64,000 nt of DNA from Bacillota bacterium (GTDB taxonomy: Bacteria; Bacillota; Clostridia; Oscillospirales; Oscillospiraceae): the NCBI GenBank assembly GCA_023459875.1, contig JAEWRY010000044.1, positions 1-64,000 of the forward strand, written 5' to 3'. A model generated the notes under the pieces. It saw nothing but the letters and a program-made list of their open reading frames with translations. It did no database searches and was not told where the DNA came from. The translations under genes and the position numbers were made by a program. How positions within the stretch are numbered: the first letter of the stretch is position 1; the number at the start of each line of letters is the position of its first letter. Shown one piece after another: positions 50,450 through 59,710 of the stretch.

Positions 50450-50484
50450 ACAACAGCCACCGGAATCACTTCCAGCGGCTGTTG
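50450..50484 (-). terminator. Terminator after candidate immunity gene 1
   Basis: ACAACAGCC-A-C/GGAA and TTCC-AGC-GGCTGTTGT, imperfect stem, 15 bases after the stop at 50499. Confidence 0.65.
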
Positions 50485-50498
50485 TGGCTTAGAAATGC

Positions 50499-51224
50499 CT
50501 ATGAGATACTCCACCCGGTTTTGTCGCAGCGAAGACTATGTATTTGCGTAGCAGATTCTTTAAGCTTTTGATAATTGTTTAAAATAGTATCCATGTCTGA
50601 ATATGCTCCAATAACGTAAAGCTTGGCTTCTAAACTTCCAGACTTGCGGGAAGATTCATCAAGATCAATCAACAATCCATCTGTTGTTAATTTTAGTACT
50701 TTTTCTTTTACATCATTTGATGGTTCACATATGTCCTTGATTGGCGCATCTGCTGTAATTTTCTTGCACAGCACGGTTATAAAATCTAAAAGATTTTTAC
50801 AATAGAGCTTACAATACCAGCCATCATCGTGCGCCAGATATGCAAATCTGTTTCGCAACTGGTCAAAAAAAGGTAAATGCAAAGGTTTAAACATATGCCC
50901 CATATAAAGCAATTCAGCTATTTGTTCTTCACTCAGACCGCTTGTATTGCCAGCAGAGGCATAATCCACAAAGCAAAAATTACCCAAATTATAAATATCT
51001 TGTTTAATAAGCTTTTTAATCAAGGCAAACCCTTCAAACAACTCTAGCCCTCTTTCTACATTGGTTTCTGCCAGTATAATACTACTGCCTCCTGTTATAA
51101 GCATCAAATTTTCTATTGGTTTAGGTAAATACTCGATAAACTCGGCAAATTCTATCCCCGAAAACACAACTTCATTATTCTCAGGCGATACTTTTACATA
51201 TATTTTAGTCCGTATTTTTTTCAT
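50499..51224 (-). CDS. Candidate immunity protein 1
   Basis: 241 residues, soluble, no signal peptide: KIRTKIYVKVSPENNEVVFS, EYLPKPIENLMLITGGSSII, GHMFKPLHLPFFDQLRNRFA, YLAHDDGWYCKLYCKNLLDF. Residues 20-200 form one globular domain of unknown family. It starts 19 bases after the stop of the full RHS gene, as cognate immunity genes do. A cytoplasmic immunity protein fits a toxin tail that acts inside the target cell. Confidence 0.55.
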   Translation of the reverse strand: MKKIRTKIYVKVSPENNEVVFSGIEFAEFIEYLPKPIENLMLITGGSSIILAETNVERGLELFEGFALIKKLIKQDIYNLGNFCFVDYASAGNTSGLSEEQIAELLYMGHMFKPLHLPFFDQLRNRFAYLAHDDGWYCKLYCKNLLDFITVLCKKITADAPIKDICEPSNDVKEKVLKLTTDGLLIDLDESSRKSGSLEAKLYVIGAYSDMDTILNNYQKLKESATQIHSLRCDKTGWSIS

Positions 51225-51243
51225 TACACCTAGCTCCTATTCT

Positions 51244-54200
51244 TTATGGGAAAACTGGTAGCGGTATTGGTGCGGGAGCGGGCATCGGAATTGGCACGGG
51301 ATTTGGCATCGGAAGAAACGGGATAGATGGATTTGTAGTCGTACTTCCACCACTAAGATCAATGTATGTTGATCCATAATAGTAGTCTCTTAAGCTTTGG
51401 TTACTTGGATAATAAGGCATAGAATAGTAATTTGACGGTTTATAGACGGTTACTGTGCGGCCATTCGGATAAGCGATAAAATAATATCCCGCAGGATCAG
51501 CGCTTATTTCAATTTTATTAAGCCAATCCTTATCTTTCTGATTCCAGTCCCATCCTTCTTGGCTTTTCAGCTTTTTCTTGATTGAATTTGGAGGACTTCC
51601 TCCTTTATCATGCGGGGAACCGTCTATGTTTTGCGCATACTCAGTCCCATATCTATCAGTTAATACCACATGCTTTTGATAACCATTACCCGTTCCATGC
51701 TGTTCAATACGCCCCGTCCAACCTTTTCCAAGATCAAAAGTATAAGCCAAGGCCGTAAATAACCAAGCATCATCTGTATGCATCCTGCCGTTTTCATCTA
51801 TATAGCTGCCGTTTTTGTCACCAGCATATACTGCAACAGACTGTCCGTCTAAATATATGGTGGCAGTTTTGTTGTTGTTATTCCACTCTACTGTTCCACC
51901 CAATCCCTCAATTGTTGACCTGAGTGCAATGTCTGCTAATCCCCATGGGTCTATGAATGCAATAGGATTCCCAGAACAATATGTGTAGTAATTAAGTCCA
52001 TTGCGTATAGGATCTTCACTCAAGAAACGGCCTGTTGTTGGATCATAGTATCTTGCCCGTAAATAGTAGGTATTCGTCTCTAAATCATAGTATTCCCCAC
52101 AGTAGCGGAAGGGGTTGTATATGCCATCTCCTTCGGCACTCATAAGTTCCTGCGCCGTCCCGGGAGCATCGGTGTCCTTCTCATTTCCATACGGATCGTA
52201 GGCATAGTCCTTAAGTGTCTCACCGTTTTCATCCGTCAGAGCGACAATATCGCCGTGACCGTTGAACAGATAGCCGTAGGTTTCCTCCTCTGTCTGCCGC
52301 TCCAGAAGCTTCTTGCCCCATATGTTCTTCGCGGTGATCCTGCCGTCAGCGTCGGTTTCGGTCAGGATGTTCCCATTTTCATTGAGGTAATTTATCGTGT
52401 CGTCCTGAGAAACCTTACTGGTCCGAAGTCCGGAGGCGTCGTATGTATACTCGTAAATTTCCCCTTGCGGATCTATCACCGCCTGAAGCTGGTTCCTGCC
52501 GTTGAAGAGATACGAGGTATCCTGTGTGGTCGTCGTTCCGTTCTGCGCCGTCGCCTCTTCCTTGTAGACAAGATTGCCCTCGACATCGTATTCAAACCGG
52601 CTCTGGACCGTTCCGTCCCCAATGCCGCTTTCTTTCAGCAGCAGGCGGTTGTTCCGGTCGTAATAGTAGTTGGATTCTTCAATTTTGTTCCCGTTGAGCT
52701 CCGCCAGCTTTGTGATGTTGCTGTAATCATCGTAGTCGTATTCCTGCATTACGTTGCCCGGTATCACAGCGAGCCTGAGCCGCGAGAGCGCGTCGTAGTA
52801 ATACCTGGTCTCTTCGCCGTTTTCGATCTTTTTGGTCTGGTTCCCGCGCAGGTCGTACTCATACTCAAAGCTATTCACGATCTCGCCGGAACAATAGGTC
52901 TGCAGGCTTTTAATGGCACCGGAGGGCGTATATTGATACGAAGAAATAACGCCAGTCTGCCCGTTCGTCTCGCTGATGAGCTGACCGGCAAGGTTATAGG
53001 TATAGGTGGAGCGCACGCCGTCGTTTACCACCGCGGTGAGCCGCCCAACCTTGTCGTATTCATAGGCAAGGCTCATTTCGATGACACTGCCCTGCTTCAG
53101 GGTCAGGGAGGTCATCCGGTCCGCCTTATCGTAAGTATACTCCTTTTCAAACCCGTATGAATACCTGATTCTTGAAACTCTTCCGAGGCTGTCGTAAGTG
53201 TACTCGGTAGTGCCCGAAGGGTCGGACGTTTTAAGCAGGCTCCCACTTAAATCGTATTCGTTCTTCACGGCCTTGTCAACGCCGTCTTTGCTGTTGCAGT
53301 CGCAGATCAGACGGTTCAGGCCGTCGAAGGTATCGTACGTCGTGACATTGTTCCGACCGGTCGTGCTTATTTTATTACCGTTCATATCGTAGGTGTAAGT
53401 GGTTTCAAGGCCGGTTGCGTCGGTCTCAGAGGTCACGTTCCCGTACACGTCGTAACCATAGGTATATTTTGAGAAATTGGTATCCTCCCAGCTTGAAAGG
53501 CCGGTATAGAGCGCCGTCTGCTTACCCTCCCCATCATACTCCATCCTGACGATATTGGAGCGGGATGAGCTCATAACCTGCTCTACGGAGTTGAGGAAGC
53601 CGCGGTTTGTAAAAGAGTATTTGGTTATAAAACCGTCTGGGTCAATGGTTTTAACTAAATTACCCGTCGCATCGTAATAATAACGGGTAATCGCGAACTC
53701 TCCGTGCTCCTGAGGTGTCTTCACGCTTACTTTGCGGCCCAAAGCGTCGTAGGACGCGCAGGATGTTATGCCAAGCGCATTTGTAGCGGAAATCTGATTT
53801 CCAAGCCCGTCATAGGCATAGCTTGTGGTTCCACCTTCCGCGTCGGTGGTTTTCAGGAGCTCGCTGAGCGCGTTATAGGTATAGGCGGTTGCCGCGCCGT
53901 CGTAGCCGGTTTCAGAGATCTTATTCTGAAGATAATTATACTGATAATAGTAGAATTCTTCTTTCTTATCCGACACGCGGCCCATTTTTACCAGCATATC
54001 CTTGCCATCAAAATAATAGTTGGTAAAAAGGTCATTCATGCCGCCTTTTTTCGTCACCGTAACCTTGAAATAGCGGTTGCCGTCGGAATCGAGGAAGTTC
54101 TCCAGATAGGAGGCCAGAGTCTTAGATACAAGGTTGTTTTTATTGTCGTGAACGATTACGGAAGTGATCCGGTTGGTGCTGTCGTAGGCATACTCGGTTT

Positions 54201-54987
54201 TGTTGCCGTTTCCGTCTGTGCTGGAGATAAGATTGTCACGGCTGTCGTAGGTTCTCGCCGTCAGGACCGCGCCGGAGGATTTCTCGCTGACGGACGCGAG
54301 CAGTCCGAACGGATCGTAGTGGTATATAATACTGTCGTTATTCGCGTTGACCGTCGTAAGGACATTGTAGGTATCATCATAACTGTAGGTACGGCAAAGC
54401 CCGTCCGGAAGGGCTTCCTTCAGGACCCGGTTAAGATTATCGTAAGTATAAGTCGTCGTATTGCCGTTTCCGTCGGTTTTGCTGAGGAGGTTGCCGGTGG
54501 ATAAATCATAGGTGTATTTTTCGGTTATATCTTCCGATGCTCCGTCCGCGTTTATCACACCGACGGATGTTTTGGAAGAGGGGTATGCATAACCGTACTC
54601 CTGGCCGTAACTATATGTCGTCACTGCCCACTGGTCGGAATTCATTTTTACAGAGTTTTTTACCAAATTGCCGACGCGGTCATATTCATACTCGCTGGCT
54701 TTCAGGGGGATACCATTCTCGCATGTAATTTCTGAAGCCACGCTTTTTTTATCGTCGTTGAGCGTATATCTGACGCTGACCGTGGTATTCTTGTCCTTTT
54801 TATAGATCTTGCTGGTCATCAGATTATACGTTGTGTCGTAAGTATAAGTCGTCTGATACTCGGTGTCCGCTTCGTCGGCAGGATCCTCAGGGTGATTTTC
54901 AGAAATGAGATTACCTTTGGAATCGTATTTGTAAGTATCGAGCTTCTTTACATAACTGCCGTTTTCGTTGCTTACAATGGTTTCCAC
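51244..54987 (-). CDS. RHS/YD-repeat polymorphic toxin with tail 1, 5'-truncated
   Basis: At least 1247 codons; the frame is open to 55107 without a convincing start, signal peptide or ribosome-binding site, and similar YD sequence continues upstream (YNYKHLVYSQRTERSDG). Dozens of YD repeats (TYTYDNLNRVLKEALPDG type) form the shell; the core end is FRYCGEYYDLETNTYYLRAR, YYDPTTGRFLSEDPI, IAFIDPWGLAD. Tail 1 (about 255 residues) has GGTVEWNNNNKTATIYLDGQ, then KHVVLTDRYGTEYAQNIDGS, PHDKGGSPPNSIKKKLKSQE, GWDW, seen in several toxin tails, and ends in a Pro-rich run. Activity not assigned. Confidence 0.8.
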   Translation of the reverse strand: METIVSNENGSYVKKLDTYKYDSKGNLISENHPEDPADEADTEYQTTYTYDTTYNLMTSKIYKKDKNTTVSVRYTLNDDKKSVASEITCENGIPLKASEYEYDRVGNLVKNSVKMNSDQWAVTTYSYGQEYGYAYPSSKTSVGVINADGASEDITEKYTYDLSTGNLLSKTDGNGNTTTYTYDNLNRVLKEALPDGLCRTYSYDDTYNVLTTVNANNDSIIYHYDPFGLLASVSEKSSGAVLTARTYDSRDNLISSTDGNGNKTEYAYDSTNRITSVIVHDNKNNLVSKTLASYLENFLDSDGNRYFKVTVTKKGGMNDLFTNYYFDGKDMLVKMGRVSDKKEEFYYYQYNYLQNKISETGYDGAATAYTYNALSELLKTTDAEGGTTSYAYDGLGNQISATNALGITSCASYDALGRKVSVKTPQEHGEFAITRYYYDATGNLVKTIDPDGFITKYSFTNRGFLNSVEQVMSSSRSNIVRMEYDGEGKQTALYTGLSSWEDTNFSKYTYGYDVYGNVTSETDATGLETTYTYDMNGNKISTTGRNNVTTYDTFDGLNRLICDCNSKDGVDKAVKNEYDLSGSLLKTSDPSGTTEYTYDSLGRVSRIRYSYGFEKEYTYDKADRMTSLTLKQGSVIEMSLAYEYDKVGRLTAVVNDGVRSTYTYNLAGQLISETNGQTGVISSYQYTPSGAIKSLQTYCSGEIVNSFEYEYDLRGNQTKKIENGEETRYYYDALSRLRLAVIPGNVMQEYDYDDYSNITKLAELNGNKIEESNYYYDRNNRLLLKESGIGDGTVQSRFEYDVEGNLVYKEEATAQNGTTTTQDTSYLFNGRNQLQAVIDPQGEIYEYTYDASGLRTSKVSQDDTINYLNENGNILTETDADGRITAKNIWGKKLLERQTEEETYGYLFNGHGDIVALTDENGETLKDYAYDPYGNEKDTDAPGTAQELMSAEGDGIYNPFRYCGEYYDLETNTYYLRARYYDPTTGRFLSEDPIRNGLNYYTYCSGNPIAFIDPWGLADIALRSTIEGLGGTVEWNNNNKTATIYLDGQSVAVYAGDKNGSYIDENGRMHTDDAWLFTALAYTFDLGKGWTGRIEQHGTGNGYQKHVVLTDRYGTEYAQNIDGSPHDKGGSPPNSIKKKLKSQEGWDWNQKDKDWLNKIEISADPAGYYFIAYPNGRTVTVYKPSNYYSMPYYPSNQSLRDYYYGSTYIDLSGGSTTTNPSIPFLPMPNPVPIPMPAPAPIPLPVFP
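52084..52098 (-). repeat. RHS-core GEYYD segment, copy 1 (main gene)
   Basis: The intact core site in the full RHS gene. Flanking similarity to copies 2 and 3 covers about 70 bases on the tail side (to GRFLSED). It is the expected recombination point for exchange of tails. Confidence 0.7.
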
Positions 54988-55160
54988 TCTGACGGGAACA
55001 TATTTGTATACGTCATAGCGGATGTTCTGAATCTCGGCCCCGTCGGAACGCTCAGTCCTTTGCGAATATACAAGATGTTTATAGTTATACGAATATTTCT
55101 GCGTGTCCTAAGGAGCGCATGAAGAGCCAGGCCGGTTCATAAGACGGTAATATATCAGGT
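54988..55160. other. Joint between RHS gene and upstream propeller gene
   Basis: The RHS frame is open through 55107 and is then broken by TAG (55108-55110). The next 50 bases match nothing and lead into the stop of the upstream gene. It looks like a deletion scar that removed the N-terminal part of the RHS protein. Confidence 0.5.
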
Positions 55161-56897
55161 TTAGTTTTGAACCACCGAAACAGACCGAATCAGATAATAA
55201 TTTATGTAATAGCTGGTAGAGCCGCTTGTAAGGCTGTAATATATGGTGCCTTTACCGTTTGGACGGAAATTTAGCCAGGTCATGAAGTCCTCAACCTGTG
55301 TATCGGTGAGACCGGAAAAGGTCTGCAAAGTCCCGTCGGAATAATAAACGGTAAGCGCAAGGCTGGCGCTTGCGAATAAATCCTTTGTATAGTCTACATT
55401 AATCATACTGTAGTAGCCTGCCGTGGACTTGCCCGAAACCTGCATGCAATAAATAACGGAGAAATCCTTCCCGGCAAGCAACGAGGTCAACTCAGTCTCC
55501 GGAATAGAACGCAGCTCCTGGGCACTCATACCGATTTGCATTAGCGAAATCCAGTTTGCCTCAGTATCACCAATCAAATCGGCGATCTCCGTATCAGTTT
55601 CCGTCTGCCAGGCAGCACCGTCATAATAGGAATATTTCCCGTCCGCATAGATAAAGTACAGAAAGTTTGCTTCCTTAGGCATAATTTCCACGGGATAAAT
55701 TTTACTAATTGCACGCCACTGAGAACCAGTAAAATCCGTCTTCTTCGCGGTGTAAAGCGGTGTGGCCGTTGAGTCGTTCGCGGAATTGAAGCTCTGCTTG
55801 TCCGTGCTGATTCTGATAGAGCTTATGCTCGGGGTAATATAGGGATTTGAAGACGCAAAATAGACGGCTGCATCTACGGAATAGATCTCTATTCCGTTCT
55901 GATAAAGGGGGGCGAAATCGGCGGCGGTGAGTCTGTTTATCTCGTCGGCCGTCATCCCCTGTTCGGTCAAAGTATCGGCGGAGGGAACGATTTCGCTTTC
56001 CGCCAGGGTCCACGCGCCGCTCTTGTGGCTGTACCAGGAGTTTCCGCCGTCAAAGGAAAGCAAATACCTGGTTTTATCCAGATTGCCGCTGCGGTCCCAC
56101 ATGCGGAGGCTGCTCACGTCCGAGGGTAAATACACGAGCTTTTCTCCGCTGTAATCAATGTCAAAGGTCATGGTTGCTCCCGTAATATCGGCAGGACGGA
56201 TGTCTTCCCGGGCCTCGGTCATGGGGTTAAATATAAAATATTTATATAGTGAATCCCTTGCTATAATTCTTTCACCATCAATCATTTTATATAGGGTTAC
56301 GGCCTTTACATTATAGTTGCAGACTGAATTTGTTGATACGCAATATGAGCAAACATATCCACCTGAAATAAAGAAAACTTTACCGCCTTCGCTATTTACT
56401 ATAGGAGTACCAATTGAAGAGGTTGTTATTACATCAATGGTTGAGCTTACTGCTTCATTGTTCTCATTGATTTCACATTTTTTTAGTAATGGTACGTTAC
56501 TTTCGAAAATAGATAAATAAAAGCATTTTGCGTCGGACGCACTTTCACAAGCAGTAAAGTGATTTAATGTACCAGAAGTAGTATACAAATCTGTAAAAGT
56601 TGTTACAGTCCCTGTCGGGCTGTAATAATATGCAGATGAATCATCCTGTCTTTCATAAAAGAATATTCCACCATCATTTTGAATGCTAAAATTCGCAGTT
56701 GACGCACAAATGGATACTTGTATAATATTTGTTGTTGCGTCTGCATCATATTTATATAAATAGTATGTATTGACATTATTATATTCCGTTAATATGCATG
56801 CCTTTGTTCCGTCATAATTGACTTTTATTCCTAAAATATCTGTTACCGTACTGGATATCAGTATGTTTGACGTTTCTCCTGTTAACGTATTAAACAT
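55161..56897 (-). pseudogene. Beta-propeller-like surface protein, 5'-truncated
   Basis: 578 codons from the first ATG, but the frame is open to about 57,045 with similar sequence (KAFNINGNEYPKYSKTTYID), so the true N-terminus is missing. The N-terminal 280 residues contain TolB/WD40-like blades (YDGTKACILTEYNNVNTYYL; FSIQNDGGIFFYERQDDSSA; DIDYSGEKLVYLPSDVSSLR); the second half has repeated F-x-G-x-W and WxxLMQIGMSAQEL segments. Together with the RHS gene downstream it may be the broken front part of one surface-secreted RHS system. Confidence 0.5.
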
Positions 56898-57030
56898 ATA
56901 TAATTTGGTAATATCCTTGGAATCAGCATAGTAAAGAATCTTCCCATTCCCAGAAAGCGCAAAGGTAATAATGTTCTCTGATTCAAGGTCAATATATGTG
57001 GTTTTGCTGTATTTCGGATATTCATTTCCG

Positions 57031-58224
57031 TTAATATTGAAAGCCTTTGAATTTATCGTTGCCCTCTAACTGACGCTGCAGGATTTTCGTGTTCCGGTTG
57101 CCGTTGGCAGCGCCTTTCTCAAACCGGTCGTATTCTTTCATGGTCTGATAATCCAGGTCTTTGCGGTCAACGACAAAAAGCACCTTGTCAATGTAAGGCA
57201 ACTTGGACGCAAGCTGAGCTGTCTTGAAGCTCGTAAGCGTTTTACCGCTACCGGTGGTATGCCAAATGTAGCCACCCGCGTCGGTGCAGCCCATCCGCTT
57301 ATAGTTGGTGGCAACCTCGATGCGGTTTAGAATGCGCTCGGTTGCAACAATCTGATATGGGCGCATGACAAGCAGAAGATCGTCCGAAGTAAGAACGCAG
57401 TATTTGGTCAGAACATTTAGAATCGCGTGCTTGGCAAAGAAGGTCTTTGTAAAGTCGACGATATCCGGAATTACTTTATTGCTTGCGTCGGCCCAGAAGG
57501 AAGTAAACTCAAAGCTATTGCTGGTCTTCTGGGTTTTCCGCTTGCCGCCCTCTTTTTCCTTTACTGCGCTCACGCGGGTCGTATTGGAGTAATACTTTGT
57601 ATGGGTGCCGTTAGAAATGACAAAAATCTGCACATACTTATAAAGACCGCTGCCAGCCCAAAAGCTGTCGCGCTGGTAACGGTCGATCTGATTAAATGCT
57701 TCCTTCAGTTTGACGCCTCGGCGCTTCAGCTCAATATGTACCAGTGGGAAACCGTTTACAAGTATCGTCACATCATAGCGGTTATCGAAGTTGCCGCTGT
57801 TCTCCGCATACTGATTGACGACCTGTAACGAATTGTTATGGACATTCTTTTTGTCGATCAGCGTAATGTTTTTGGAGCTGCCGTCATCCCGCTTTAGAAC
57901 CTGAATATTGTCTTCCTGAATCTTTCGGGTCTTTTCCACAATGCCGTCGTTTGCGTTGGAAAGGTTCTGCGAGAAGAATCGCTGCCATTCGTCATCGGAA
58001 AAGTGATACCCGTTGAGCGCTTCAAGCCGGGCGCGCAAGTTGGCAACCAACTCGTCTGAAGTGTGAACCGTAAGATAGGTATAGCCCTGCTCCATTAGTA
58101 GCTTGATAAAAGCAGCTTCCAGCGCGGCCTCGCTCTGATAGGCATCGCTGCGGGTCGTTTGCGGCTCATATTCGGTAACAACTGTGCTTTCATTTGTGGC
58201 AGCAACGATGTTGTATTGGCTCAT
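57031..58224 (-). pseudogene. hsdR: HsdR N-terminal fragment, 3'-truncated
   Basis: 397 codons of a type I restriction subunit normally near 1000. The nuclease motif is seen (YDVTILVNGFPLVHIELKRR: D, E, K) and helicase motif I (YIWHTTGSGKTLTSFKTAQL), then VLFVVDRKDLDYQTMKEYDR. The frame ends GNDKFKGFQY at a joint with the truncated propeller gene, before the DEAD box and all later helicase motifs. Restriction and translocation should be lost, while HsdM-HsdS methylation may persist. The remnant at 1.5-2.1 kb carries the opposite end of an HsdR gene. Confidence 0.88.
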
Positions 58225-58252
58225 GCGCTCAACTCCTTAACGGCTGTATCTA

Positions 58253-58459
58253 TTAGCCTTTTAATTCTTTATACTTCTTTTTCCAAGCTCTTGATGGTTT
58301 TCTGCAGATCCCATCTGCTGTTGCAAATGCACAAATACCAACAATCCCGTTGTTGCCGCAAATATTAGGATTATTTTGACGGCAGCCAAATGTTTGCGTT
58401 TCTGTATCTTGTTCATTAAGTGGGGCTTTAAATGGTATTTTTATTTCTTTGCTATCCAT
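58253..58459 (-). CDS. Small Cys-rich protein of the type I RM locus
   Basis: 68 residues: MDSKEIKIPFKAPLNEQDTE, FGCRQNNPNICGNNGIVGIC, AFATADGICRKPSRAWKKKY. Four conserved Cys residues in CRQNNPNICGNNxxxGICAF...GICRKPSRAWKK suggest a small zinc-binding fold. Similar short genes occur between hsdS and hsdR in clostridial loci, role unknown. Starts 3 bases after the hsdS stop with overlapping ribosome-binding sequence TAGGAGAG. Confidence 0.65.
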   Translation of the reverse strand: MDSKEIKIPFKAPLNEQDTETQTFGCRQNNPNICGNNGIVGICAFATADGICRKPSRAWKKKYKELKG

Positions 58460-58462
58460 TTC

Positions 58463-59710
58463 TTACTCTCCTAGATTCTTAAAGCTCAACAATCTATCTC
58501 TGTAATATTCATATTGCTTACGGCGAGCTTCAACTTCTGCGGGTAAACCCGACGTGATATCGGTACAAAGTGACGAAAATCGGTCTAGGTTAAGAACAAT
58601 TTTATTTTGAATTTCAATAGGCGGGATAGGGATAATCCTTTCGGACATGTTCTGCATAGATACATGGGGCATTGTAGATTTTGTTATTGAATTTTGGATA
58701 GTGTCAACATCCATTTGCAAAAAATAGTATAGGTATTTCTTACAAATGAGTGCTTCATTAAAAATCAATTTCCAAATATGGTAGTGAAAAACAACCTTTT
58801 CCCCATTCCAAATTTGTGGTCCAATGGTTGCTGCCCACGTGTATAGTAAATCTCCATAATCACAATACTTATCATCAGGCAATTCCAAGTCTGAATAATA
58901 CCAAGAATTATTAGTATAAAAATTGCCAACTCGAAGAACTGTGTACTTTCCTTTCGAAAGTAATTCTTCTTGTTTGTATGCTCTTCCATTTACAAATTCA
59001 ACAATATCACCCAATTTTTTCTGCTCTGTTCCTTCAGGGCAAAGCATATCAAGCTGTTCCATAAAAGGATGATTATTGTTGAATGAAAGCAGATTATCTC
59101 TATAATATTTATATTGTTTCTTTCTCGCTGTAAGCTCCGCTGTAAGCTCCGCTGTAAGCTCCGCTGTAAGCTCCGTGAAATTGTCCAGTATCCGGACAAT
59201 TTCACTCTGTACAGACAGAGGGGGAACAGGGATAGAAATTCCACTTATAGCAGGAACACTAGAATGAACAACCTTACTTTTTACTTTCCCCTTGCTTTTC
59301 TGTTTTTGTGCTTCGGTTGCTGACAGTGCATACGAAAGATATTTGGGATTTTGCTTATGCTTAAGAACAACGATATCACCACCAGCTAAACATCTATCAT
59401 TTCCAACATAGGCACAGGATTTGGCAATATCTGCAACGCTTTCACCCGTGATAGCAAAAAGAATATCTCCATACTCAAAATATTTTTTATTAGAAATTTG
59501 GGACTCATCAGTATGCGAAACACATTTATCGAACCAAATCCCGTATGTAGTATATATTTCACCATAGCGGACACATGGTATTCCCGTTGGAGTTACTTGA
59601 TCGCGAATTATACCGGATCCACGATAAATTTCCGTAGAAATTTCTCCAAGTGTCTTATACTCCACTCCATTTTGGCAAAGTTCCGCAATCAGTGCATCCA
59701 ATTTGCTCAT
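58463..59710 (-). CDS. hsdS: Type I RM specificity subunit HsdS
   Basis: 415 residues: target-recognition domain 1 (about 10-165), a central conserved helix (about 170-215) with four TAEL repeats followed by ARKKQYKYYRDNLLSFNNN, target-recognition domain 2 (about 235-375), and a second conserved helix (EARRKQYEYYRDRLLSFKN). The two halves each bind one half of a bipartite target. The start overlaps the hsdM stop by 4 bases (ATGA). The repeats are encoded by 12-bp units and can vary in number. Confidence 0.95.
   Translation of the reverse strand: MSKLDALIAELCQNGVEYKTLGEISTEIYRGSGIIRDQVTPTGIPCVRYGEIYTTYGIWFDKCVSHTDESQISNKKYFEYGDILFAITGESVADIAKSCAYVGNDRCLAGGDIVVLKHKQNPKYLSYALSATEAQKQKSKGKVKSKVVHSSVPAISGISIPVPPLSVQSEIVRILDNFTELTAELTAELTAELTARKKQYKYYRDNLLSFNNNHPFMEQLDMLCPEGTEQKKLGDIVEFVNGRAYKQEELLSKGKYTVLRVGNFYTNNSWYYSDLELPDDKYCDYGDLLYTWAATIGPQIWNGEKVVFHYHIWKLIFNEALICKKYLYYFLQMDVDTIQNSITKSTMPHVSMQNMSERIIPIPPIEIQNKIVLNLDRFSSLCTDITSGLPAEVEARRKQYEYYRDRLLSFKNLGE
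59127..59174 (-). repeat. Four tandem 12-bp repeats (TAEL) in hsdS
   Basis: GCTGTAAGCTCC (plus strand) repeated four times without mismatch at 59127, 59139, 59151 and 59163. Each adds four residues to the inter-domain helix. In EcoR124 a change from two to three such repeats changes the spacer of the recognised sequence. Confidence 0.97.

Noticed and set aside
52255..54504. Plus-strand frames inside the RHS gene
   Set aside because: Produced by the regular codon pattern of YD repeats; hydrophobic, motif-free and without start signals.
59127..59174. Short tandem repeats as a possible CRISPR array
   Set aside because: Units are 12 bp, contiguous, without spacers and in frame inside hsdS. No CRISPR array or cas gene was seen in the window.
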